A DNA stretch of 64,000 bases, taken from NCBI RefSeq assembly GCF_020042345.1, contig NZ_CP083387.1:2108001-2172000 (forward strand). The letters are read 5' to 3'. This document shows, one piece after another, positions 16,938 through 25,076 of the stretch (positions are counted from its first letter, which is position 1; every line of letters begins with the position of its first letter). Position numbers and translations under genes: made by a program. This stretch comes from Arachidicoccus terrestris (GTDB lineage Bacteria; Bacteroidota; Bacteroidia; Chitinophagales; Chitinophagaceae). The notes under the pieces are model-generated. The model saw only the letters and a program-made list of their open reading frames with translations. It ran no database searches and was not told the origin of the DNA.

Positions 16938-18155
16938 CTAACGCCGGCTGGTTGCCAACAACAGATTAAGGTCTGTGTATTTCATATTAAATCTTTCACT
17001 CAGATAAAAATTCGTAACCTGGCCTTTAAACATATAAATGCCGTTTCTGAGATTAAAATTATGCCACAAGATGGAATCCAGGCCGCCTTCGTCGGCAATT
17101 TTGAGCAGCATCGGCATCAGTACATTTGAGATCGCATGACTGGCCGTCCTGGCGAAGCCACTGGCTATATTGGGTACACAATAATGAATCACGTCATGTT
17201 TTCTGAAAATCGGCTTTTCATGGGACGTCAGTTCACTGGTCTCAAAACAGCCTCCCCGGTCGATACAGACATCCAGGATGACACTTCCGGGCCGCATTTT
17301 GGACACCATATTTTCCGTTACAACAATGGGTACCCGGCCTTTCTCACTGGAAAGGGCACCGACGGCTACCTCGCAGGTTTTGAGCTGCTTAGCCAGAATC
17401 TTGGGCTCAATCACACTGGTCCAGACCCTGAACCCCAGATTGTTCTGCAGCCTTTTGAGCCGGTACACATTATTGTCAAATACTTTTACAGATGCACCCA
17501 GCGCCACAGCAGTCCGCGTCGCGAACTCGCCCACAACACCGGCACCAATAATAATAACCTTCGTAGGCGGAATCCCGCTGATCCCTCCCAGCAACACGCC
17601 CTTGCCATTATTAGAACAGGCCAGAAACTGGCCGGCCAGCAGCATGGCGGCACTGCCGGCAATCTCACTCATGGACCGTACGATCGGAAACGTACCACTA
17701 TCGTCTTTGAGCATTTCAAAACCCAGTGTCGTGATTTTTTTCCTGGATAGCTCCTCCAGGATCTCTCGCTGCAACAAAGAATGATTCAACGGACTCATGA
17801 TAACCTGCCCTTTCTGAAGTTTAGGCAGGTCGGACAGGGTGATGGGCGCACTTTTAATAAGAATAGGCTGTTTGAATACTTCGTCCGGATCCAATGTGAT
17901 CTTCGCACCGGCTTCGCTATAGTCTTTATCACTGAACTTGCTTCCCTCGCCTGCCTTGGATTGTATAATAACACTATGGCCGTTACCGACCAGTACGCTG
18001 ACGGCATCGGGAATCAAGGCAATCCTGTCTTCCTGGAACGCCAATTCCTTGGGAATCCCAATGGCTAATTTCGCTCCTTTTCTCTTTATATCCAGGGTTT
18101 CTTCCAGCGTTTCATAGCTGAAAGCTGTAGTAATAATCGGTTTCGATCCTGCCAT
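16938..18155 (-). CDS. ald: Alanine dehydrogenase
   Basis: NAD-dependent interconversion of alanine with pyruvate and ammonia; 405 residues. The N-terminal catalytic domain starts after a 30-residue lead and shows IGIPKELAFQEDRIALIPDAV and the HSVIIQSKAGEGSKFSD segment. The nucleotide-binding domain has VIIIGAGVVGEFATRTAVAL near residue 200, followed by VFDNN, the acidic end of the second strand. The family is related to the alpha subunit of NAD(P) transhydrogenase, and the lead sequence is seen in Bacteroidota homologues. It stands alone, 200 bases from a divergent GNAT gene. Confidence 0.85.
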   Translation of the reverse strand: MAGSKPIITTAFSYETLEETLDIKRKGAKLAIGIPKELAFQEDRIALIPDAVSVLVGNGHSVIIQSKAGEGSKFSDKDYSEAGAKITLDPDEVFKQPILIKSAPITLSDLPKLQKGQVIMSPLNHSLLQREILEELSRKKITTLGFEMLKDDSGTFPIVRSMSEIAGSAAMLLAGQFLACSNNGKGVLLGGISGIPPTKVIIIGAGVVGEFATRTAVALGASVKVFDNNVYRLKRLQNNLGFRVWTSVIEPKILAKQLKTCEVAVGALSSEKGRVPIVVTENMVSKMRPGSVILDVCIDRGGCFETSELTSHEKPIFRKHDVIHYCVPNIASGFARTASHAISNVLMPMLLKIADEGGLDSILWHNFNLRNGIYMFKGQVTNFYLSERFNMKYTDLNLLLATSRR

Positions 18156-18355
18156 TTTAGACTTTTCAGTCTGTAAATTTAAAGAATTTGTGAGAGATTA
18201 GACAGAATTTAATTTATGGGAGCTGTCTTCGATAGCCATAACAGTAGCAAAAAGATACATGTATTTAAATTTCAATATTTGAAAAGGTCAGTTTATTCTG
18301 TATTAATCCGTACCTTTTCCCTTCCGTTTTTAAAATTCGAAACCCATAGCAGGTC

Positions 18356-18838
18356 ATGCATATCAGAACAGCGACGATAAACGACTTAGCAGCTATTGCT
18401 GCCATCGAACAGCGCTGCTTTCCTCCTAACGAAGCGGCGTCTTACGATTGTTTATCAGAGAGGTTACGGATCTTCCCGACACATTTCTGGTTACTGGAAA
18501 GAGATAACCGGCTACTGGGCTTTATAAACGGAATGGTCACAGACCGTCAGACCATTGATGACGAGATGTTTAAAAACGCCGGCCTGCATGACAGACAGGG
18601 CAAATGGCAGTCTGTTTTCGGCCTGGCGGTCGCTCCCGAGTACAGAAAAAAAGGATATGCGGGCAAGTTGCTCGACCATCTTATTGCGCAGGCCAGAAAG
18701 CAAAATAAAACAGGGGTAACGCTAACCTGCAAGGAGCACCTGATTGATTATTACCAGAAATTTGGTTTCAGGGATTCGGGTATCGGCCACTCCACGCATG
18801 GCGGTGAAACCTGGCATGATATGATCCTTACCCTTTAG
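18356..18838 (+). CDS. GNAT family N-acetyltransferase
   Basis: Single-domain acetyltransferase of 160 residues. The acetyl-CoA motif A is visible as FGLAVAPEYRKKGYAGKLLDHL (Q/RxxGxA loop RKKGYA), and the C-terminal part has LTCKEHLIDYYQKFGFRDSG, the usual beta6-beta7 pair. The N-terminal half (AIEQRCFPPNEAASY) resembles arylalkylamine-type members. The substrate cannot be told. It is divergent from ald and converges with the permease gene, 29 bases apart. Confidence 0.85.
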   Translation: MHIRTATINDLAAIAAIEQRCFPPNEAASYDCLSERLRIFPTHFWLLERDNRLLGFINGMVTDRQTIDDEMFKNAGLHDRQGKWQSVFGLAVAPEYRKKGYAGKLLDHLIAQARKQNKTGVTLTCKEHLIDYYQKFGFRDSGIGHSTHGGETWHDMILTL

Positions 18839-18866
18839 AGCCCGGTATTGCTTATCGTTTTATCTG

Positions 18867-21242
18867 CTATTCTGATTTCAGGCTATTGACAGGATTTGAC
18901 TTGGCAGATTTCAGCGCAATGAACAAAATAGTCGTTACTGTCATCATTATGACAATGAATGCACCCATCAGAAAACTGAACAGGCCTATATCTACCTTAT
19001 AGGCAAACTGATGCTGCCATCTGGTAGTGACCAGCCAGGCGACCGGCGTGCCTACAACTACTGCCAGAAAAACCAGCTTTAAAAACTGGCCCGTCATTAG
19101 CCTGACCAGGCTGCTCACACTGGCACCCAATACTTTTCTAATACCAATTTCCTTTTTCTTTACTTCCGCCGTATAGGTAGCCAGTCCAAAGAGGCCCAGG
19201 CCGGAAATTAGCAAAGCGACCACAGAAAATGCCTTCAATAAACCGCCGGTTCTTTGTTCTGACCGATATTTATCGTGGAAGCTTTTGTCCAGAAAGTAAT
19301 ACGCAAAAGGGGCGTTGCCCGAATACACTTTATATAACTTTTCAGCTTCCCGGATAGCCTGCTGTGCTTTGGAAGCAGTCGTACGTACATAGAGGATATT
19401 CTTGAAGCCACGGCTGTCGATAATCAGCGGGCCAACCGCCTGGGTCAGCGGCTGATAATTAAAGTCCTTTACGATACCAATCACTTCTCCCGGCATACCT
19501 CCATTTACAATTCGCTGGCCAATATAAGGCGGTTTCAGCTGCATACGTCGGGCCGCCACCTCGTTTAAAATATACTTATTACTGTCTGAAGGTGTTCCTG
19601 AAAAATTACCTCCAGCCACAAACCGGAATTGCATGGTATGGATAAAGGCTTTATCGCCTGAAATCACTGTGAACAAAGTCTTGTCATTTTCAGGCTTTCC
19701 ATTCCAACCAACGTTGCCGGTTTGATTCTCAACACGGGCTATATCATAGGCGTTACTGACGCCGGTTGCTTCAACGGCGGTTGATTTTAATAAGTCCGCT
19801 TCCAGTTCAGCCGCCCGGTCTACCATGTTATTCGTCATAGGTACCGCAAAAGCATAATGTTTATTATACCCGATATCTTTATTGAAGAGATACCGCATTT
19901 GCCGGTGTATCACAATAGCTCCCATCATCAATATAAAAGACGCGCTGAACTGAACAATGACCAGCACTTTACGAAGTCTCCCGTACCGGCTTTCTTTGAC
20001 CATCCCCTTAATAGCCTTTGCCGCTTGTAAACCGGATAATAAATAGGCGGGGAAAACGGTAGCCAGCAATAGCGTTCCGCCAAAGACCGCCCCGATAATA
20101 CCTGCTGTTTTGGGTTCCCGGATGACAAGGGTCAAATCTGCACCCGTAAAATGGCCCACAAAGGGTAATAAGCCATAAACAAGGCCAAGAGAAAGAAGAG
20201 CCGCTGCCAGAAATAATACAACCGCTTCCGTCATAAACTGCCAGAACAGTTGCATTTTGGCAGCGCCGTTAATTTTACGAACAGATACTTCCTTGAGCCT
20301 AGTCAGGGACCTGGCCGTAGTAAGGTTCATATAGTTGATGCAAGCGACCACCAAGACGATTATAGCCACTAACAGCAGCATCTGTACCATTCTCAGGCCA
20401 GAGGGGTCGCCGCCGGGCGCTGTCAAGTGTAAACCGCTGAGAGGTTGCAGGGAAAAGCTGAGTTCATTATTTTTTTGCTTTTCATAATTCTCTGAGATGG
20501 CTGCAGCGACACTGGCAGGGTCAGCCCCGGGATCCAGAAGAAAAAAGTCCTGAAACTCTATATTATCCACTGCCTCATTCACATAATGGCTATTTGGAAT
20601 TGACCCCGCCGCCACCATACGCCTGCTATAGGCGTTCATCGGAAACAACGCACTATACTGCAGTGTTGAGTTTTCAGGGAAATCCTTCAAGACCGTTGCC
20701 ACTTCGTACGTATCCCCGAAATAACGGATTTTTTTACCTATGGCCTTGTCCGTACCAAATAATTTAAGTGCCAGCCCCTGAGTAATGGCTGTGGCATTGA
20801 TGTTATGAAGAAAGGTGGACCTACTGCCATACAAAATCGGATAATCAAACACCTCTAAAAAACCCGGATCTATGTAAGCTATATTATTACCGTCAAATAT
20901 CCGGGTCCGATCCACAGTTGAGATATTCTGATCGCCCCAGGACTTGAGCCGGATCATTTTACCTATGCCCGATACTCCTTGAGTCAATACCGGCAGACCG
21001 CTGGGGGCCTGATCCCAGGTGACAGGGCCGTCTTCTGATTGTATGGTAGTATTCAGTCTGTAAATCTGCTTATATTGATGATGAAACTTGTCAAAGCTGA
21101 ACTGATATTCGACCCATATCAGAAGCAGTATACTGGTCGCCATACCAATGGTGAGTCCGAGTACATTGAGCAGGCTATAGAACCGGTGCCCTTTTAGGTT
21201 ACGCCAGGCAATTTTTATATTGTAATTTGACAAACTTCTCAT
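18867..21242 (-). CDS. FtsX/MacB-type ABC transporter permease
   Basis: 791-residue permease with two MacB-type halves. Each half has a first helix, a large extracytoplasmic domain and an FtsX domain of three helices. The start (IAWRNLKGHRFYSLLNVLGL) and end (ANPVNSLKSE variant SNPVNSLKSE) are the family consensus, and GIRKVLGASVSSLVRL precedes the last FtsX part. Such proteins in Bacteroidota move lipoproteins, peptides or small toxins outward, or transmit force. No ATPase gene is adjacent, which is common for this family. A decayed second copy lies just upstream. Confidence 0.85.
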   Translation of the reverse strand: MRSLSNYNIKIAWRNLKGHRFYSLLNVLGLTIGMATSILLLIWVEYQFSFDKFHHQYKQIYRLNTTIQSEDGPVTWDQAPSGLPVLTQGVSGIGKMIRLKSWGDQNISTVDRTRIFDGNNIAYIDPGFLEVFDYPILYGSRSTFLHNINATAITQGLALKLFGTDKAIGKKIRYFGDTYEVATVLKDFPENSTLQYSALFPMNAYSRRMVAAGSIPNSHYVNEAVDNIEFQDFFLLDPGADPASVAAAISENYEKQKNNELSFSLQPLSGLHLTAPGGDPSGLRMVQMLLLVAIIVLVVACINYMNLTTARSLTRLKEVSVRKINGAAKMQLFWQFMTEAVVLFLAAALLSLGLVYGLLPFVGHFTGADLTLVIREPKTAGIIGAVFGGTLLLATVFPAYLLSGLQAAKAIKGMVKESRYGRLRKVLVIVQFSASFILMMGAIVIHRQMRYLFNKDIGYNKHYAFAVPMTNNMVDRAAELEADLLKSTAVEATGVSNAYDIARVENQTGNVGWNGKPENDKTLFTVISGDKAFIHTMQFRFVAGGNFSGTPSDSNKYILNEVAARRMQLKPPYIGQRIVNGGMPGEVIGIVKDFNYQPLTQAVGPLIIDSRGFKNILYVRTTASKAQQAIREAEKLYKVYSGNAPFAYYFLDKSFHDKYRSEQRTGGLLKAFSVVALLISGLGLFGLATYTAEVKKKEIGIRKVLGASVSSLVRLMTGQFLKLVFLAVVVGTPVAWLVTTRWQHQFAYKVDIGLFSFLMGAFIVIMMTVTTILFIALKSAKSNPVNSLKSE

Positions 21243-21267
21243 AAAATCATTTTTTCTATTTAAGATC

Positions 21268-21465
21268 TTATTCAGCTTTAAGGCTAGGAACCGGATTCGC
21301 TCTGGTCTTTTTTTGCAAATGTTGCATCTCAGGACACTTCATCCTGCACCCATAGGAAGATCAGTCCCGCACAGGCGATACCAATGGCCAATCCAATAAT
21401 ATTGATCGCTGAAAAAGTCTTATTGTGTTTTAAATTTCGCCATGATGTCTTAAAAAATATGGTAG
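21268..21465 (-). pseudogene. Remnant of an FtsX-type permease gene (N- and C-terminal ends fused)
   Basis: Reading leftward, 21465 to 21329 encodes the permease N-terminus (KTSWRNLKHNK, then INIIGLAIGIACAGLIFLWV and QDEVS) and then hits TGA. From about 21330 to 21268, in another frame, comes the family C-terminus QKKTRANPVPSLKAE and TAA. The central part of about 700 codons is missing. This is what remains of a second permease next to the intact one at 18867. Confidence 0.75.
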
Positions 21466-21525
21466 CATCGGGCTATTATTTTTGATTGAAAATTGAGTTC
21501 ATTTTTATTGTCATTAAAATCCGTT

Positions 21526-22923
21526 TTACTGCCCGGCTGTCCTAAATCTGACGGTACGGCTTTTGAGTGGATAGCCATCCGCACTTTTAAAGGTCTTGCT
21601 CCCGCGCAGCACCATTTCATATTCAGTATCCGGTTGCAGGTCCAGGCCGATCTCAATTGATTTCCCATCTTTAGAATAACCAATTACTTTTGTGACAGGG
21701 AACCCGGCTTTTCCCGGCTTCCCATAATGAAATGAATAATGATAAACATCCATCGGCCTGTCAAAATAAAGGGTCATTGTCTTTAAACGAGGGTCTACAT
21801 CCTGCTTGGTATCGACGGATGGGACTATGGCCGTTACTTCAGGGCATTTACTATTAATGGATGTCGCTGTCGTATCAAAAAAATGGATGATTTTGGGGTA
21901 AAAAGCCTCAAAAGTCGGATAGATATCTCTATGCTTTTCGTATTTCCCCAGTAATGCCACCAGTGGCCTGATCCACAAAAACCCCTCTTCCTCCTGTTGC
22001 GTCATCTCAGCATCAATCACACTTCCGGTCGCATGGTTATCGATCAAATACCGGACAACGGAAGCCCTTACAAGACTTTCATTCACCATGATCTGCCACA
22101 TTCCGTAATTATCGGCGACCATAAAAGATTTCACCAAATTAAATAAAGAAGCAGCGCTATTTTTTAAGGTGTCATTATCTTCGAACTTCCCCAATATTGG
22201 ATTGATAAAAGTATGATTGAATTCATGTACAATAGTCGGAAAATATTTATCCGCTGGGAACACCGGTTTGCCAAGTGTGTCAAACGTCCAACTCCCCTGT
22301 ATGGCGTAGAGTTGTTTGCCGCCTTCTTTTGAATTTGTTTCCGCACCATAATTTTGGCCTCCGTTGGCACAACCAATAATAATATTGAAATGCCTGGGGC
22401 GCTTTGTTCCATAATACTTAAAATACCACGACTGATTTAAATTCGATATCATACTGTCATATCTTACCGTAATCTGGTCATAATACGGCTGTTCATTTTT
22501 AAAGAAATCATCGAATTTTGTTTTTGTATAAAAAGCATTCAATAGAGAAACAAATCGAATCGCATGTGCCTGGTCCCATCTTCCCAGATCAGTTTTCCAG
22601 CTATCAATAAGAGAAAACTTGCCGCCGTATAACTGTAGGCAGACAGCCATTGAAGAAACGGCGTCCAAGGAAATATCCTTCTGCGCCCTGACAAAACGCA
22701 TAAACCTGAAAAGCGTATCCTCTTTGTAGGGATCAAAGTACTGATGTATATCTGCTACATATTTTTTTGCATAATCATCATTGTATTCCTCATATCCGGC
22801 CAGACGCGCAACAATGCTCAGGGTTTCCATTCTTTTATCCACCTTCGAATGGATTCTTTGTTGTGTAAAAGCAGAAACGGATACATTCAAAAGGAATAAC
22901 AATAAGCATATCCTGCTGGCCAT
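21526..22923 (-). CDS. DUF4932 family secreted metalloprotease-like protein
   Basis: 465 residues with an N-terminal signal (LLLFLLNVSVSAFTQQ). The central DUF4932 region contains HEFNH at 233-237, an HExxH zinc-binding motif, and a further acidic helix (MVNESLVRASVVRYL) that could supply the third ligand. The C-terminal 95 residues look like a bacterial Ig-like domain (LKTMTLYFDRPMDVYHYSF, then DLQPDTEYEMVLRG). Probably acts in the periplasm or on the surface; the substrate is unknown. The gene stands alone on the minus strand. Confidence 0.7.
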   Translation of the reverse strand: MASRICLLLFLLNVSVSAFTQQRIHSKVDKRMETLSIVARLAGYEEYNDDYAKKYVADIHQYFDPYKEDTLFRFMRFVRAQKDISLDAVSSMAVCLQLYGGKFSLIDSWKTDLGRWDQAHAIRFVSLLNAFYTKTKFDDFFKNEQPYYDQITVRYDSMISNLNQSWYFKYYGTKRPRHFNIIIGCANGGQNYGAETNSKEGGKQLYAIQGSWTFDTLGKPVFPADKYFPTIVHEFNHTFINPILGKFEDNDTLKNSAASLFNLVKSFMVADNYGMWQIMVNESLVRASVVRYLIDNHATGSVIDAEMTQQEEEGFLWIRPLVALLGKYEKHRDIYPTFEAFYPKIIHFFDTTATSINSKCPEVTAIVPSVDTKQDVDPRLKTMTLYFDRPMDVYHYSFHYGKPGKAGFPVTKVIGYSKDGKSIEIGLDLQPDTEYEMVLRGSKTFKSADGYPLKSRTVRFRTAGQ

Positions 22924-22970
22924 ATATTTTTATATTTGTTTAGTGCATTCAAAGCCATGTCTAATCCCCT

Positions 22971-22996
22971 ACCTGAGCCGGCAAGCCGGCTCAGGT
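22971..22996. repeat. Perfect GC-rich hairpin (REP-like)
   Basis: ACCTGAGCCGGC and its exact reverse complement, separated by AA (12-bp arms). It lies about 50 bases upstream of the DUF4932 start codon, in the 310-base divergent gap to the barrel pseudogene. No T tract follows on either side, so it is not a classical terminator. The rest of this gap shows only a weak 7-bp inverted repeat at 23078-23097 and a TATACTTG box at 23189. Confidence 0.5.
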
Positions 22997-23233
22997 TCGT
23001 TCTGACAGGTTTCAAAGAAAATGCCATTACAATAAACTGGTTGATTACAAGGCAATACATATGCACAAAAACAAAAAACTGTTCGATTTTGAACAGTAGG
23101 TGCCCGGTTTTGGGTCACTTCCGGCAGCTTTGCTATTCTGCGGAAAAAACAGTAGCGGATTGTAACGCCTTCCTATAAATCAACGTTCTATACTTGTATC
23201 TTTCTTTTCATCACTTATCCCAATTCTTCTCGT

Positions 23234-23930
23234 ATGCGTAGTTTAACCAAAACCTTCCATACCGCAGCAATCCTATGTTCTCTTATTTTGTTCTCTTTAA
23301 TGACGGTTAGCGCCCAATCTATAGAAATCCGCGGCCAGATCAATTCAGGCTTTTACGCCTATAGAGGCGCCTCCGCCAAACACACAACCGGCATAAACGA
23401 TGCAAAATATACAAACAGCCCCTATGGGAGAAAAGGTGCTGTCAGCTATGGCGCTTCCTTTAACATAAAAAGAGTTACGAGAAACAACTTCATCCTGGGC
23501 GGCGATCTGGGTTATGAAATGCTTCGAAGTAAGGTAAGCCTCGATTTTCAGGACGGCCTGGGTGGTGATATCATCTGGACCTTCAGGGGAAGAACTTTTC
23601 TTAATAATGGATTTATCAACATTTTCCCCTTTATAGGCAGACGGATCCGGATCAGCGGTCAACCGGAAGATATCACCATTGGCTCTGACATTGGCCTTTT
23701 AATGAGTTCGAAAGAAAAAGGAAGGGCAACGGCTACGCAGCAAGAGAATATAGTTATCAAGACTTCACAAAATAGGGAGAATCCAGATCTCTGCTGATTT
23801 CAAGAAAGTCGGGGTATATGCCGGATACTCCTATGGCATCTCCAACTATTATAAAGATTTCATTGGTGGCAACAATAACGAGGTCTATTCACGGATGCTC
23901 CGGCTAGGGCTAAGCTACCGGCTTAAATAA
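23234..23930 (+). pseudogene. Outer-membrane beta-barrel protein gene with two frameshifts
   Basis: Starts at ATG 23234 with a signal peptide (LILFSLMTVSAQ) and barrel-like strands (FILGGDLGYEMLRSKVSLDF). The first frame ends at 23797. Coding sense passes to a second frame near 23718 (GNGYAAREYSYQDFTK) and to a third near 23772 (IGRIQISADFKKVGVYAGYS), which ends with a normal barrel C-terminus RLGLSYRLK and TAA at 23930. Each shift equals the loss of one base in a run of A (about 23715 and 23770). Restored, the protein would have about 232 residues. Either a decaying gene or two homopolymer sequencing errors. Confidence 0.75.
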
Positions 23931-24002
23931 ATGAATTTTGCTCTTAATATGAAAACACATCCTCCGTTCCAAAATCTAACCTCTTGGAATTGAAAAATAA
24001 GG

Positions 24003-24010
24003 TATATTTG
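24003..24010 (+). promoter_or_regulatory. Predicted -7 element of the 24039 gene
   Basis: TATATTTG fits TAnnTTTG exactly and stands 28 bases before the ATG at 24039. TTG is present 16 bases upstream (23984), slightly closer than the usual 19. Confidence 0.45.
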
Positions 24011-24038
24011 ACTATCATTCACTAACAAAACATATCTT

Positions 24039-24875
24039 ATGGGATTCATTGAAAAAGTAAAAAATGGCTGGAAGATCTGCGAGCTATCATTGAAAGTGTT
24101 GCAATCAAACAAAAAACTGATCATTTTTCCGATTATCTCAGGTATTGCGCTTTTTGTTATTCTCACTTCATTCTTTATCGGTATCGGTGCTGCCCTCGGA
24201 TGGCATTTTGAGCAACTGAACCAATCGGATAATAACGTTATGCGCTATCTCGTCACCTTTGTCGTATACCTGGTGAGCTACACGGTTGTCATTTTCTTCA
24301 ATATCGCGCTCATGCACTGCGTGAAGTTATATTTCCAGGGCAAGGAGGTCAGTTTATCCATTGGCTTTAAGTATAGTGTAAGCAGATTGGCTTATATTAT
24401 ATCCTGGTCAGCATTCGCTGCAACAGTAGGCCTGATCTTAAAGATCATCCAGGACAACGTAGGAAAATTAGGAAAAATACTTGTGGGCCTACTGGGCATC
24501 GCCTGGGGTATCTCTACTTTTTTTGTAGTCCCTATTGTCGCTTATGAGGATAAAAGTCCCTGGAATGCCTTAAAAGAGTCGGTCGAAATGATGAAAAAGG
24601 TTTGGGGAGAGAGTCTGACTGCCGGCTTTAGTTTTGGTATCTTGCAGTTTTGTGCATTAATAGTAATGGCTGTTTTTAGCGTGGCGTTGATTCTTGTCAA
24701 TGTGTATGTCGGAATCGCGGTCTTTGTTTTGGGTTTGGTACTGATCTTTTCTGTTTTTAGTTCCCTGAACAGCATTTTTATCAGTGCCATCTATATCAAG
24801 GTCAGTACTGATATCGACGTCAAAGAATTTGCAGGGACCGATGTTCAAGAATTGTTTGTGCAAAAACAGAAGTAA
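24039..24875 (+). CDS. Polytopic membrane protein, DUF6159-like
   Basis: 278 residues with about six long hydrophobic segments (for example IIFPIISGIALFVILTSFFI, YLVTFVVYLVSYTVVIFFNI and VYVGIAVFVLGLVLIFSVFS). The N-terminus FIEKVKNGWKICELSLKVL is amphipathic, and the segment VPIVAYEDKSPWNALKESVE between helices is the best conserved part of this family. Function unknown. It is a single gene with its own promoter box and a strong hairpin terminator downstream. Confidence 0.65.
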   Translation: MGFIEKVKNGWKICELSLKVLQSNKKLIIFPIISGIALFVILTSFFIGIGAALGWHFEQLNQSDNNVMRYLVTFVVYLVSYTVVIFFNIALMHCVKLYFQGKEVSLSIGFKYSVSRLAYIISWSAFAATVGLILKIIQDNVGKLGKILVGLLGIAWGISTFFVVPIVAYEDKSPWNALKESVEMMKKVWGESLTAGFSFGILQFCALIVMAVFSVALILVNVYVGIAVFVLGLVLIFSVFSSLNSIFISAIYIKVSTDIDVKEFAGTDVQELFVQKQK

Positions 24876-24983
24876 TCGTGTCTTATAAGATTGGTTTATC
24901 CTGAACCTTATGCCACTCATTTATATGTAGTGACCGTGGCTGTGTTTGCTGTTCAATATTAAAATCAAATTAGGTCCAGGCCT

Positions 24984-25029
24984 CATTTAAAGAGTCCGGA
25001 AAATATAATTTTTCCGGACTCTTTAAATG
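24984..25029. terminator. Bidirectional hairpin terminator
   Basis: Perfect 20-bp stem (CATTTAAAGAGTCCGGAAAA at 24984-25003 with 25010-25029) and a 6-base loop. The A-rich and T-rich bases inside the stem serve as T tract in both directions. It divides the convergent membrane-protein gene from the end of the xylan locus. Confidence 0.85.
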
Positions 25030-25076
25030 AATAATTGTCACAACCTGCGGGGACCAGCTCAAATCAGCAGCAGATA

